A stretch of 64,000 bases of DNA from an uncultured Trueperaceae bacterium (GCA_937873495.1 CALMXZ010000015.1:112505-176504), one strand, 5' to 3'. Positions 15,959-25,681 are shown, counted from the first letter of the stretch. Notes: generated by a model not told the origin, from the sequence alone. Numbers and translations are program-made.

Positions 15959-17926
15959 CTATATCGTGCGCACTTCTGTCTCGGGCGACATCTCACGGAA
16001 GATCTGCTCGGCGTTGATGCGCGCGGCGTCGCTGGTGAATCCGGCGTCCTTGAACACTGCGCGGAGCGGATGACGACTCGCGATTGCCTGCACGACTTCG
16101 TCGGTCACCTCATCGGCGAAGCAGGCTATCAGCGCGTCGTCGGCCACGGAAAGCACGTCACGGCCGTCTACGGTTCCTGAACTGATCGGTTCCGTGAGGT
16201 CGAGACCCCAGTCGAGTAGCACCTGGAAGAGTAGGTCCTCGATGGTGCGACCAGGTTTGATGCTCTCGATCATGCCTTCAAGTTGGCTCTGACCTGTCTC
16301 ATCAGCAGACGCGGCCACGTCAGCCATGTTGGTCGTGTCAATTTGTAGACTCCGGAAGCCTCCATCGATTGAGATCATAGGTGACCCCGCGCGTATGCTC
16401 TCGGCTGCTACGCGAATGCGTGTCCGAGCAATGTCGGGAATCGACAAGTACCCTGCAGACGCTGCAGGCGATCCCAAGGGCGTGGGTTCATCGAGTTGGA
16501 CCGCGATGAACCTGCGGCGTCCGCCGTCGAGCGTGTTTAGGTGGAGGACGGCGTGTGCCGACGAGCCCGAACCAGCGAAGAAGTCGAGCACCAGCGCGTC
16601 TGGGTCGGAGCACGTGACCAGGTCGAACCATCGAGCCAGGACAAACTCGTCCTTCGGGTAATCAAAAACACGCGAACCAACCAGGCTGGCTAAGCGTTGT
16701 GCCGCCGTGGTTCGAATCTGCGTAAAGACAGACTCTGCGACCTGATCGTCAATTTCATCTAGGAAGGTCTTGCCGCGCGGGATCTTTCTCTCGTCTACGC
16801 CGAACTCTACAAGCCCCGAGCGGATCTGCTCGCGGAGACTATCCTCAGTGAAGCGCCACCCGGTGCTCGGCACCTTGACCGGCTTCCCGGTAAGAGGATG
16901 GGGAACGTCGTACATCGGGCCGCCTCCCCCAGGCCAACCGAGATCCTTATCTGCGTTGTAGATGCGTCCGTCGTTGTCAATGTTCTTGAAACGGCTCACC
17001 GCAGGAGTGATATCTTCCTGATCTGATAGCCACGAGCGGAAAAGTGTTGTTGCGCGCATTGGATCGTACCCGCTCTGCTCCCAGGCTTGTCGCCCTGCAG
17101 CAAGGGCCTTGTCCACTCCCGCTTTCTTTTCCCGCCACCGCACGCCTGCATCTCGGAGCGTCACCTCATCGCGCGCGTAAATGAGCATGTAGTCATGTCC
17201 GACAGACACGTACCGGGAGTCGTTCTTCCGACCGCCCTGCCAGACCACTGAAGCAATGAAGTTCTGGGGCCCGTAGACTTCGTCCAACATGGCGCGGAGA
17301 TTCGCTACCTCGGCGTCACTGATCGAGACGAGGAGAACACCGTCGTTGGCTAGGAGGTTCCTGGCCAGCTTAAGGCGCGGGTACATCATGCTCAGCCAGT
17401 CTGAATGGAACCGACCATTGGCTTCAGTGTTCGCGAGGAGGCGATCGCCTGTTTTCGACTTCTGGCCCGAGCGTTGGAGGTAGTCCGCACTCGTCTCGGT
17501 AAAGTCGTCCTCGTACACGAAATCGTTCCCCGTGTTGTAGGGCGGGTCGATATAGATCAGTTTGACCTTACCGAGATATGACTCCTGGAGCAGCTTGAGA
17601 GCCTCAAGGTTGTCACCTTCGATGAAGAGGTTCCGAGAAGTGTCGAAGTCGACCGATTCTTCACGCATGGGGCGCAACGTCTTTGCGATTGGAGTGTTGG
17701 CCGCGAAGGCCGCGGCACGTTTGCCTGGCCAGTCGAGGTGGTAGCGCTCTTGCGGTCCTTCGACAATGCGGTCGGAGAGTTCTTGCCGGAGCAGGTCGAA
17801 GTCCACAGCTTGAGTAACCTTGCCCTCCGCGTCCCTCGACTCGGTGATGACCTGCGGGAACAGCTCGGCAATGCGCGCGACGTTGCGGGCCGTCAGGTCG
17901 AGCGAATGCACTGAGCACTTCTCCAT
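15959..17926 (-). CDS. mod: Type III DNA methyltransferase Mod1
   Basis: Beta-class adenine-N6 methyltransferase, about 655 residues. Catalytic motif IV DPPYNTGNDF lies at residues ~127-136, before AdoMet motif I LVLDFFAGSGSSAHAVL near 445, the order expected of beta-class Mod enzymes. The region between (residues ~215-440) is the target-recognition domain and differs completely from that of Mod2, whereas the first ~210 residues are nearly identical between the two. The C-terminal dimerisation/Res-contact region (LFQVLLDWGLDL to EVRTI) is complete. It is flanked by mod2 (24-base gap) and the AlbA_2-like gene. Confidence 0.94.
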   Translation of the reverse strand: MEKCSVHSLDLTARNVARIAELFPQVITESRDAEGKVTQAVDFDLLRQELSDRIVEGPQERYHLDWPGKRAAAFAANTPIAKTLRPMREESVDFDTSRNLFIEGDNLEALKLLQESYLGKVKLIYIDPPYNTGNDFVYEDDFTETSADYLQRSGQKSKTGDRLLANTEANGRFHSDWLSMMYPRLKLARNLLANDGVLLVSISDAEVANLRAMLDEVYGPQNFIASVVWQGGRKNDSRYVSVGHDYMLIYARDEVTLRDAGVRWREKKAGVDKALAAGRQAWEQSGYDPMRATTLFRSWLSDQEDITPAVSRFKNIDNDGRIYNADKDLGWPGGGGPMYDVPHPLTGKPVKVPSTGWRFTEDSLREQIRSGLVEFGVDERKIPRGKTFLDEIDDQVAESVFTQIRTTAAQRLASLVGSRVFDYPKDEFVLARWFDLVTCSDPDALVLDFFAGSGSSAHAVLHLNTLDGGRRRFIAVQLDEPTPLGSPAASAGYLSIPDIARTRIRVAAESIRAGSPMISIDGGFRSLQIDTTNMADVAASADETGQSQLEGMIESIKPGRTIEDLLFQVLLDWGLDLTEPISSGTVDGRDVLSVADDALIACFADEVTDEVVQAIASRHPLRAVFKDAGFTSDAARINAEQIFREMSPETEVRTI

Positions 17927-17953
17927 CACACACCACCGCCCAGAACGGCAGGG

Positions 17954-19859
17954 TCATACGGTCTTGACCTCCGTGTTCGGCGATAGTTCGCGGAAGAGCT
18001 GCTCAACGTTGATGCGATCTGCGTCCGACTTAAAGGCCGAGTCGCGGAATACGGCACGCAACGGTTGAAGCTTCGCAATTTCGGTGACCACATCAGTGGA
18101 CACCTCCGTGCTGAAGCATGCGATGAGCGCATCGTCCGCGACGCGGAAGTACGTAGTGGGCGAGCGGCCGTTGTCTCTCTCTCTCTCTCTCTCTCGGGAC
18201 GACGCGTTGGATTGGCAGGCTGAGGTCCAAACCCCAGTCGAGGAGCACCTGGAAGAGCAGGTCTTCGTCAGTGCGGTCGGGCTTCACTATGTCGATCAAC
18301 CTCAAGAGGTCGCCTTGGTTGAGCACATCAGCGCTCGTATTCACCTCAACCATGTTCGTCGACTCGACGCGAAGCCCGCGGAAACCAGTATCAACGTTTG
18401 CCAGTTCCGACCGTGCCGCGAGAGCCTTGCCGGCCTCGCGTACGCGTTGGCGACTGACATCCGCGATCGTAGAGTACCCGGCGCTTACCGCTTCCGACGT
18501 CGACTCCAACCGTTCCGGCGCCTGAACCATCACGAACCGGCGATTTGAACCGTCCTCCGTGTTCGCCGCCATCACAGCGTGGGCGGTGGTTGAGGATCCG
18601 GCGAAGAAGTCAAGAACTAGCGCGGTAGGGTCGTCGGCCACTACCTGTGCTAGAAGGTCACGAACCAGAGAGAGCGGTTTTGGGAAGTCGAAGAACCTGC
18701 CCCCGAGGATTCGTCGGACCTCGCGTGTGCCGTTGAGGGTAAAGCCAGCACCCGCTCCCAGCACGGATGAAACGCCCGTTCGCAGCGTCTGTAACTCAGA
18801 CATGAAGAGCTTCTCACGTGGGCGACCAGCCTCATTGGAAGGAAACAGGATGCGGCCCTCGCCGATCTTGGACGCCATGGTGTCTCGCGAGTACCGCCAA
18901 CCGCTGTCTGCTGGGGGCGAGAACGAACGACCTGTTGCCGGATCAACTAACTCATAGTGCAAGTTCGGACGACGTTTTGCGTCAGCTAGCCCGAGAATGT
19001 TGTTGCTCATCCAAGGGCCGCGTGGATCATTGTCAGGATTGCTGTACTTGGACTGGTCGATGTCCCGACCGAGCAGGGTAAAGTTAGAGGCGTCCCGCGC
19101 ATAAACGACTACGTACTCGTGATCGCTGGATAGGTTTGACTTGTTGCGACTGTCCACGTTCTGGCGCGACTTCCAGACGAACGTGCCGACATAGTTCACC
19201 GCTCCGTAGATCTCATCCATAAGAAGCCTAAGCGTCGCAACCTCTCCGTCGTCGATGCTAGCCACAATGGCACCGTCAGGCCGCAAGAGGTTTCGAGCAA
19301 GCTTTAGCCTTGGGTACATCATGCTGAGCCAGTCAGAGTGGAACCGGCCGTTTGCCTCCGTGTTCGCGACGAGGCGTTCTCCGGAGTCGGACCTCTGCCT
19401 GGAGCGCTCCAGGTATTCGGCTGTCGACTCGGCGAAGTCGTCCCTGTAAACGAAGTCGTTCCCTGTATTGTACGGCGGATCTATGTAAATCAGCTTGACC
19501 TTGCCGAGATACGACTCCTGCAGCAGCTTCAGGGCGTCCAGGTTGTCACCCTCAATAAACAGGTTCTTCGTCGTATCGAAATCTACCGACTCCTCGCGCA
19601 TAGGTCGCAGCGTCTTGGCGATCGGCGCATTGGCCGCGAACGCTGCCGCGCGCTTGCCCGGCCAGTCGAGCTGGTAGCGTTCCTGTGGTCCCTCAACAAT
19701 GTGATCTGAGAGTTCCTGCCTGAGCGCATCGAAGTCAATGGCGCGAGTCGGACGACCATTGGCGTCAAGCGACTCGGTGACGACGTTCGGGAACAGCTCC
19801 GCAATGCGGTCGATGTTCTCCTCGGTCAAGTTGACTGAATGCATCTTCAGCTTTTCCAT
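17954..19859 (-). CDS. mod: Type III DNA methyltransferase Mod2, phase-variable, OFF as sequenced
   Basis: Second beta-class Mod: DPPYNTGNDFVYRDDF and AdoMet motif LVLDFFAGSSTTAHAVM are intact. After LLDWGLDLSLPIQRVVPR the gene enters an (GA)11 tract (18174-18195) encoding Arg-Glu repeats, then leaves frame and stops at 18093 (589 residues). In the neighbouring frame the expected C-terminus is fully open: NGRSPTTYFRVADDALIACF, then STEVSTDVV through LSPNTEVKTV, ending at a TGA at 17954. Twelve or nine repeat units would join them into ~635 residues, like Mod1. A sequencing slip in the tract is the alternative. Start ATG 19859; GAGGAGG lies just upstream. Confidence 0.9.
18174..18195. repeat. 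(TC)11 / (GA)11 dinucleotide tract inside mod2
   Basis: Eleven perfect TC units on the plus strand, 22 bases, reading GA on the coding strand. It sits in the loop between the target-recognition half and the conserved C-terminus of Mod2. Slipped-strand mispairing here would change the reading frame; 9, 12 or 15 units are in frame, 11 is not. Confidence 0.97.
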
Positions 19860-19883
19860 CACCCTCCTCGTCGTGCTCTTCGC

Positions 19884-20549
19884 TCAGGTCATTTCAGCCA
19901 GCGCTGCCTGACGCTCTCTCAGCGCGCGTTGCAGCTCCACCTTGCGGTTGAACTGTGGTTCAGCGCGGAGCTTCCGCTCCAGAGCAGCAATCTCGCGTTC
20001 AATCTTCCGCGTTCTGGCGATTCTATCTGTGGCTTCCGCCACAGATTCCGCCGGGCGCTTCGCCACCGGCAGTAGGGAAGCCAGCAGGGCTTCGTACAGG
20101 GAGGGGAGGTCGATCGCGGCCGGCAGGGGGGAGCGCGGCGTATCGGAGGCGAGCCAGCTGGTCGTAAAATATGTGCCCACCGTTGGCGTTGTGCCACTGA
20201 GCTGCTTCTGCGCCGCGGTCACTCGCACGCGAGAGCCGTTCTCGTGGGCGCTGACGATCTCGAAGATGATAGGGAAGTGCACCGTACGATCGATGGCTAT
20301 GAGCACGTCGTCGCCCACGTCCGTCCCCTTCGTATCGACTGTGAAGACCTGGATCTCCGGCACCACGTCCGAGTCCTTGAGCCGGATCGTCTCTTCCGCA
20401 AGCTTGTAGGCCCAGACGATACGCTGGACCTGGCCCACGAACTTGTCGCGAAGTCCCGAGCGGACGCTTCCGTGGTCGTAGAACTTCGTCTTCGGAATGG
20501 TTCTTCCGAGGGCCGCATTCTGTGGCCAGCGGTACAGCATATCCTTCAC
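19884..20549 (-). CDS. DUF4391 protein
   Basis: 221 residues of the DUF4391 family, which is commonly encoded with helicases and type III-like Mod/Res genes in defence loci. The N-terminus MLYRWPQNAALGRTIPKTKF and YKLAEETIRLKDSDVVPEIQ are family-typical. The C-terminal ~60 residues are charged and probably a coiled coil (RTRKIEREIAALERKL). Biochemical function is not established. The GTG at 20549 overlaps the helicase stop in GTGA; an ATG at 20540 is an alternative start. Mod2 begins 24 bases downstream of its stop. Confidence 0.82.
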   Translation of the reverse strand: MKDMLYRWPQNAALGRTIPKTKFYDHGSVRSGLRDKFVGQVQRIVWAYKLAEETIRLKDSDVVPEIQVFTVDTKGTDVGDDVLIAIDRTVHFPIIFEIVSAHENGSRVRVTAAQKQLSGTTPTVGTYFTTSWLASDTPRSPLPAAIDLPSLYEALLASLLPVAKRPAESVAEATDRIARTRKIEREIAALERKLRAEPQFNRKVELQRALRERQAALAEMT

Positions 20550-23500
20550 GCTGCGGGCTCCTCGACAATGGCAAGGAATGCGATCAGTTCGAAGTCGTCG
20601 AGGCCGGTGATGCTCTGCCGCAGCGCAGTGGTATGGCCAGGGCTGAAGAGGCTGTCGACGTCGCGCTCTTCGGTGATTCCGATCATCGAGTGGATCGCTT
20701 CCGTGAGCAGGCCACTGTACTGGCCCATCTCGACGCCATCGCGAGTGGCGGCATTGAACGCGCGGCAGACATTCCAGGCCGGTTCATTCCGATTGCGGCA
20801 CCCAGAACGAATCATGTCAAGTAGGTACTTTGCCTCCGTGTGGTCAGCGATTACGTTGCCGTCGGTATCAAGGTAGACGAGGTAGTGGGGGTGTAGGCGG
20901 TTGCCGCGGTTGAGCATCTCGTCGGCCTTGATGTTCCTGAGGGCGAAGAGGGCACCGGGCTTGAGTCCCTTTTCCGGCTGGGCCGGCACGACCGCATGTA
21001 TGCCCTTCGGCGAGCTCGCGATGGTTGGATCATCCTTGATGTAGCCGAGCAAGTCCATGCGGAAGTCGTTCAGGCCGAGGTCGGTGATGCTGACGCCAGT
21101 GCGTACATCCTCCAGCTCGATAACCTCCTCCTGGAGGCGGCGGAGCTGCTCCTTGCGGAAGGCGGCATCACTGCCCTCCTGCGTAAGCACATTATCGTCA
21201 GCGGTCGCGGCCAGGTCTGCAATGACCATGCGGTTCTCGACTCGCTCCTTTAGGTTGATGTACTCATCGAGGGTGATGTCGGGCCAGAAGTTCACGAGTT
21301 GGATGCGCTCGTTCGTCGACCCGATCCGGTCGATGCGACCGAAGCGCTGGATGATGCGAACCGGGTTCCAGTGGATGTCGTAGTTGATCAGGTAATCGCA
21401 GTCCTGGAGGTTCTGGCCTTCGCTGATGCAGTCGGTGCCGATCAGCACATCGATCTCGGCCGTCTCGTTCCGCATCGTCAGATGTCTTTGCTTCGAGCGC
21501 GGAGAGAACAGCGTGAGTGTCTGCTGGAAGCCGTAGCCCTTGCCGAGAGTCGTTTTGGGGTTACCTGTGCCGATTACAAGGGCACTGTGGAAACCCTTGA
21601 GAGATAGCCACGGTGCTAGCTCTCGGTACAGATAGTCGGCAGTATCCGTGAAGGCCGTGAAGACTAGGATCTTGTGGTTGCCGGGGTTGATCGGGTTGGC
21701 GAGCTTCGCCTCTATGTGCTCTTCTAGCGCACGTAACTTCAGGTCGTGCTCGGCGGTGACACCGGAGATCGCAGCAAGCAGGCCAGCGATGATACTAAGG
21801 TCCAGCTCCAGGTCGCGACGCCAAGACTCAACGTCGATGTCGGCCAGATCTACCTGCACCTTCTTGCCAACCGTGGCGCTGGTCGGTAAATCGAAGTCGT
21901 CATCGTCCGCATCGAGGTCGCCGAACGCTGGCGACAGGTCCTTGATAGTTACAGCCTGATCGCCGATAGCATCAAGCGCTTCTTGTACGGTGGACTCAAG
22001 GCGCTGAAGCGTGAGTCGGAAGGCCTCAACGCTTGATTCAAGGCGCTTGAGAAGGTTTACGGTCATCAGTTTCTGAATTCCTTTTTCTCTACTCGCCGCA
22101 CCGAGATTGCCGATTGCGCCACCGAGCCGGTTTCTAGCTGTACCCGTGTTGCCATATCGATCCTCGTACTTGTCCAGCCTGCTTGGAAACACGTACGCCA
22201 ACGGTGCGTAAACGGCCAGCGAGAGAGACTCGAGTTCGTGGAAGATGGCATTGAATGACGGGGCGTTAGCGATGTCCGTTAGGGGAGGCCGGACGGAGAT
22301 GGGCTTGAGCCTTTCCGGGAAGGCGCCCATGTCGGTCGTGTCGTAGAAGGCCTGGATGTGCTTGCGGGAGCGGGCGATCGTCACGGAATCGAGTAATTCG
22401 AAGAAGTCGAAGTCGAGGCGCGCGAGGATGGCTTCTGGTGTGCGCTCTGCCGGCGGTAGATCGGACCATTCGTTGAAGGCTCGCTGCGCTTGCCTGAAAA
22501 CTACCTCTACGCTGGACGAAAGGTTTAGCTTTGCGGCGAGCTGTGCCGACTCGCCTTCGTAGGCGAGCGCGAGCTGGTTGCGGAGGTCGTTGAAGCGGTT
22601 ATTCACTGGTGTAGCAGAGAGCATCAGAACCTTCGTCTTGACGCCTTCCCTTATGACCTGGCGCATGAGGCGCTGGTAACGCGTCTCGCGTTCCTCCGTG
22701 AAGTCGGCATTGCGGAAATTGTGTGACTCGTCGATAACGACCAAGTCGTAGTTGCCCCAGTTCACGCGATCAAGTGGGATACCGAGCGACTCGCCGGAGT
22801 CCCGCGAAAGGTCCGTGTGAGCAAGCACGTCGTAGTTGAAGCGGTCCTTTGCGAAGATGTTCGTTGTCAGGTTCGCGTTGTAGTTGGTCCAATTTTCGGC
22901 CAGCTTCTTGGGCGTTAGAACGAGCACAGACTTGTTCCGGAGCTCGTAGTACTTGATTACTGCCAGAGCCGTGAACGTCTTTCCAAGGCCGACGCTATCG
23001 GCCAAGATGCAGCCGTTGTAGGTCTCCAGCTTGTTGATGACGCCGGTCGCGGCGTCTTTCTGGAAGTTGTAGAGAGAATGCCAGATCGTGGTGTCTTGGT
23101 ACCCGGTGAGATCGTTCGGCAACACGTCTTCGCTGATGTCGTCGAGGAACTCGGAGAATAGGTTGTAGAGGATCAGGAAGTAGACCCGCTGTGGCGAGTT
23201 CTCGGCGTAGACGCTGGCGATGTGGTCGTAGACCGCCTGCGTGACATCCTCGAGCTGCTCGGCATTGTGCCAGATCTGGTCGAAGAGCTGTACGAACTGC
23301 CGCGTCTCGGCTGCGCCCTCGAACTTCGTGACGTAGTTCGACACCGCCGGTCCACGCTCGTAACCGAGGTCGGACGTTGTGAAACCCTGGATAGGGAAGT
23401 AGGCGGCATGCTCGTCCACTGCCGCGACCGGTTGCATCGGCGCGCCGGTGCGGTTGGAACGGAACGTTGCCTTCTGCCGCACCCATTCGGCGCACTCGCG

Positions 23501-23818
23501 AGCGATGGCGCGTTGGGTGAGTTTGTTCCGCAGGCGGATCTCGAACTCCGAGCCATACAGTGTGGCACCCTGACTCTTGCGGTTGGGTATGAAGAATTGC
23601 CGCTTCTCAGGTGCGGCCTTGTCCGTCGCCGTCGTTGTCGTGAATGACGGTGCGGTGAAGATGAACTCCAGCTCCTTGATCGACTGCAACTCACGCTTCA
23701 GCGCCTCGAAAGCGAAGATCGAGAATGTGCTCGCAGCTATACGCAGCTTCGACCCCGGATTGATCGACGCTTTCAGGTCGTCGCCTAGGAACTCGTTGAC
23801 GTTGTCAATGATGCGCAT
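20546..23818 (-). CDS. SNF2-type helicase with N-terminal PLD-like domain
   Basis: 1090 residues, first gene of the defence operon. Residues ~1-130 resemble a phospholipase-D-like fold (LRIAASTFSIFAFEALKREL). The motor follows: Walker A GCILADSVGLGKTFTALAVI near residue 275, DESH box VVIDESHNFRN near 365, motif III-like LMLSATPVNNRF, and the helicase C domain with ILVFTAFTDTADYL, GTDCISEGQNLQDCD and the arginine-finger motif QRFGRIDRIGS. Such helicases accompany DUF4391, Mod and Res in compound systems; the exact role (DNA translocation or remodelling) is inferred. It is translationally coupled to the DUF4391 gene. Confidence 0.9.
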   Translation of the reverse strand: MRIIDNVNEFLGDDLKASINPGSKLRIAASTFSIFAFEALKRELQSIKELEFIFTAPSFTTTTATDKAAPEKRQFFIPNRKSQGATLYGSEFEIRLRNKLTQRAIARECAEWVRQKATFRSNRTGAPMQPVAAVDEHAAYFPIQGFTTSDLGYERGPAVSNYVTKFEGAAETRQFVQLFDQIWHNAEQLEDVTQAVYDHIASVYAENSPQRVYFLILYNLFSEFLDDISEDVLPNDLTGYQDTTIWHSLYNFQKDAATGVINKLETYNGCILADSVGLGKTFTALAVIKYYELRNKSVLVLTPKKLAENWTNYNANLTTNIFAKDRFNYDVLAHTDLSRDSGESLGIPLDRVNWGNYDLVVIDESHNFRNADFTEERETRYQRLMRQVIREGVKTKVLMLSATPVNNRFNDLRNQLALAYEGESAQLAAKLNLSSSVEVVFRQAQRAFNEWSDLPPAERTPEAILARLDFDFFELLDSVTIARSRKHIQAFYDTTDMGAFPERLKPISVRPPLTDIANAPSFNAIFHELESLSLAVYAPLAYVFPSRLDKYEDRYGNTGTARNRLGGAIGNLGAASREKGIQKLMTVNLLKRLESSVEAFRLTLQRLESTVQEALDAIGDQAVTIKDLSPAFGDLDADDDDFDLPTSATVGKKVQVDLADIDVESWRRDLELDLSIIAGLLAAISGVTAEHDLKLRALEEHIEAKLANPINPGNHKILVFTAFTDTADYLYRELAPWLSLKGFHSALVIGTGNPKTTLGKGYGFQQTLTLFSPRSKQRHLTMRNETAEIDVLIGTDCISEGQNLQDCDYLINYDIHWNPVRIIQRFGRIDRIGSTNERIQLVNFWPDITLDEYINLKERVENRMVIADLAATADDNVLTQEGSDAAFRKEQLRRLQEEVIELEDVRTGVSITDLGLNDFRMDLLGYIKDDPTIASSPKGIHAVVPAQPEKGLKPGALFALRNIKADEMLNRGNRLHPHYLVYLDTDGNVIADHTEAKYLLDMIRSGCRNRNEPAWNVCRAFNAATRDGVEMGQYSGLLTEAIHSMIGITEERDVDSLFSPGHTTALRQSITGLDDFELIAFLAIVEEPAA

Positions 23819-23828
23819 TGGTTAGCTC

Positions 23829-23900
23829 ACTCGGCTGTTCCAGCCGACCGAGTCCCGCTGCAGCGCACCCACCCATTGGCCAGCATGGAGGGCATTGTAC
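23829..23900 (-). promoter_or_regulatory. Promoter region of the defence operon
   Basis: On the minus strand TACAAT (23894-23899) is a good -10 candidate ~75 bases before the helicase start; the matching -35 is weak. The leader contains a hairpin (ACTCGGCTG at 23829-23837 with CAGCCG and CGAGT on the other side, one two-base bulge). Confidence 0.4.
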
Positions 23901-24058
23901 CGAAAGGACTCAGGTTTCCACCAAAGGCAGGCCGTTTACCTTCAAGACACATGCTGTAACAGGGGTGACCCGCCTTGCGACTTCGTTCTCCGCTCCATCC
24001 TCATCTGGTTACAGGTGCTTTAGGAGGATGCCTATTGAGCAGCCCGAGAAAGTAGGAT

Positions 24059-24904
24059 GTGGCAGTGCGGCAAGATGAGTTCTTTTTGGAGTCGGGCGCC
24101 GATTGGCTTGGACTTACAACGCGAGCTCTTAACGATTCCCTTATCGCTGACATAACCTCTGGTATTGGAGGGCGCGCGGATCTCGAAGTCGCAGTGCCCC
24201 TCGCGCACCTTGTACATGAGGAGTTCGAGCGGTTTGGGACAGACGGTAAGACGTCCATAGACGGTGACCAGTCCCGGAGGGTTCTACTTGCGCTGCGAGC
24301 GGTGCTCCAGCGCCTGGGCATCGATTTTGCCCCTCCGTTTGCAGACTTCGATAGGTTCCGAGCCTATTGGAAACGTAATGGTGCCATAGGGAGCTGGCAG
24401 GCGCGGCGCGACATCGTAGAGTCCATTCTTGATCCAATACACGACCAACTCGCCGACCTAGAGTCGGTTGCCTTTAAAGTGCATCTCGTGAGTCCAGTTG
24501 CGTGCGCTACACGCGGCGGGTGGGTTCGAGTGGACGAAGAGATTGCGGAGCTCCGGCGCCATTTCCAGATCGCACGCACCGAGCAGGACTATCGGAATGT
24601 TGGAAACGACTGCGTGGCAATACTTGAGCGTCTCTCAGGGGTAGCCTACGTTGCAGAACGTCACTTACGGGCGGGCGAGGCTGAACCACCGGCTGAGCAC
24701 ACAAAAGCTCGGCTCGAGCGGGTGGTTGAGGCGGAACTGACTGGGCGTCCCAACGCAGAGTTGCGAAAGCTGGTGCGGGCCGCAATCGAACAGGCACAAG
24801 CGGCCAAGCATGGGACGCCAAATCGACAGCAGGCTGCGATAGCTGCGAACTCAGTGATCCTCATCGTGAGCATGTTCCGGCACCTGGTCGATCCTGAGTA
24901 TTGA
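24059..24904 (+). CDS. Abi-like defence-associated protein of unknown function
   Basis: 281 residues, no signal peptide or membrane segment. The C-terminal ~100 residues (EQDYRNVGNDCVAILERLSG onward) resemble a helical domain found at the end of several abortive-infection-type proteins; the N-terminal part is not recognised. It is divergent from the helicase operon and at the island's edge. GTG at 24059 is annotated, but a GTG at 24065 has TAGGAT exactly six bases upstream, the leaderless geometry seen elsewhere in this window, and may be the true start. Function is unproven. Confidence 0.6.
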   Translation: MAVRQDEFFLESGADWLGLTTRALNDSLIADITSGIGGRADLEVAVPLAHLVHEEFERFGTDGKTSIDGDQSRRVLLALRAVLQRLGIDFAPPFADFDRFRAYWKRNGAIGSWQARRDIVESILDPIHDQLADLESVAFKVHLVSPVACATRGGWVRVDEEIAELRRHFQIARTEQDYRNVGNDCVAILERLSGVAYVAERHLRAGEAEPPAEHTKARLERVVEAELTGRPNAELRKLVRAAIEQAQAAKHGTPNRQQAAIAANSVILIVSMFRHLVDPEY

Positions 24905-25141
24905 CAGCGAGGGCCTTTCCAATGAGCCCAAGCGGATGGCGCTCCATGCGTACTGCCCTAAACTCGCCACGCCTCCCTGGCACCTGAGGCCAGGTGGCTC
25001 GTAGCCGCTGCCCTGGGTCGACTCTAGATCTGGCGGGTTTCGCCGGCGGCGTATTGATCGTTTATCGGCCGGTTGGGAGGGTTCGTGGACATGAGGCTGC
25101 CCTGGAGATCTTGGTGATCGGAGCGGTTGTCACACTAGTCA

Positions 25142-25681
25142 TCAACCAGAAACTTGACGTCGGCGGAAATGGCGTTGAACGATACTGAGATCCCGTTTTG
25201 TCTGCTCGCCGAATTCCTTCACAGCATTTTGTGCGGCAGCCATATAAGCTTCTAGACGCTCCTCCTCGAGGTCGGTCATGGACCGTGTGATTTCAGCATG
25301 CTCTTCAAGGTAGGTTTGTAGGATTCTTACCGCTTCCTCGCTCAGTAGAAAAGTGCCACGAAGTAGTGCGTCTGCGAGTTCGCGCTCGGACGTCCTCCAG
25401 CTCTTCCGCATATCTTCGACTGCGTCTTCTGGGACGGGACTGGGGAGTATTTCGTGCTGGGTGTATGTTGCTGAGAGCTGGTAGTCAGTCAGTTGGTCAT
25501 AGTCCGCACTCGCGTGTCTGAGCTGAACAGAGAGCGCGTCATGTACCCTAATATAGGCATCAAGCCTGCGCTCCCACCATCGTTCGGTGTAGTAGCGGCC
25601 CAACGCAAGACGAACCGCTAGGAAGGCTGTTGCAACTGAAACCACGAGGCTTGCCGCGAGCGTGCTAAGTGCTTCGGTCAT
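25142..25681 (-). CDS. Membrane-anchored protein of unknown function
   Basis: About 179 residues with one N-terminal transmembrane helix (LSTLAASLVVSVATAFLAVR) followed by RYYTERWWERRLDAYIRVHD and a long, probably helical cytoplasmic domain. Small proteins with this layout occur scattered in defence islands; no function is known to me. The ATG at 25681 is preferred to a TTG at 25690; TATACT lies nine bases upstream on the coding strand. Confidence 0.6.
   Translation of the reverse strand: MTEALSTLAASLVVSVATAFLAVRLALGRYYTERWWERRLDAYIRVHDALSVQLRHASADYDQLTDYQLSATYTQHEILPSPVPEDAVEDMRKSWRTSERELADALLRGTFLLSEEAVRILQTYLEEHAEITRSMTDLEEERLEAYMAAAQNAVKEFGEQTKRDLSIVQRHFRRRQVSG

Noticed and set aside
24990..25040. 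tRNA-like T-loop string GGTCGACTC
   Set aside because: One base short of a proper T-loop and no acceptor or anticodon stem could be paired; no tRNA supported.
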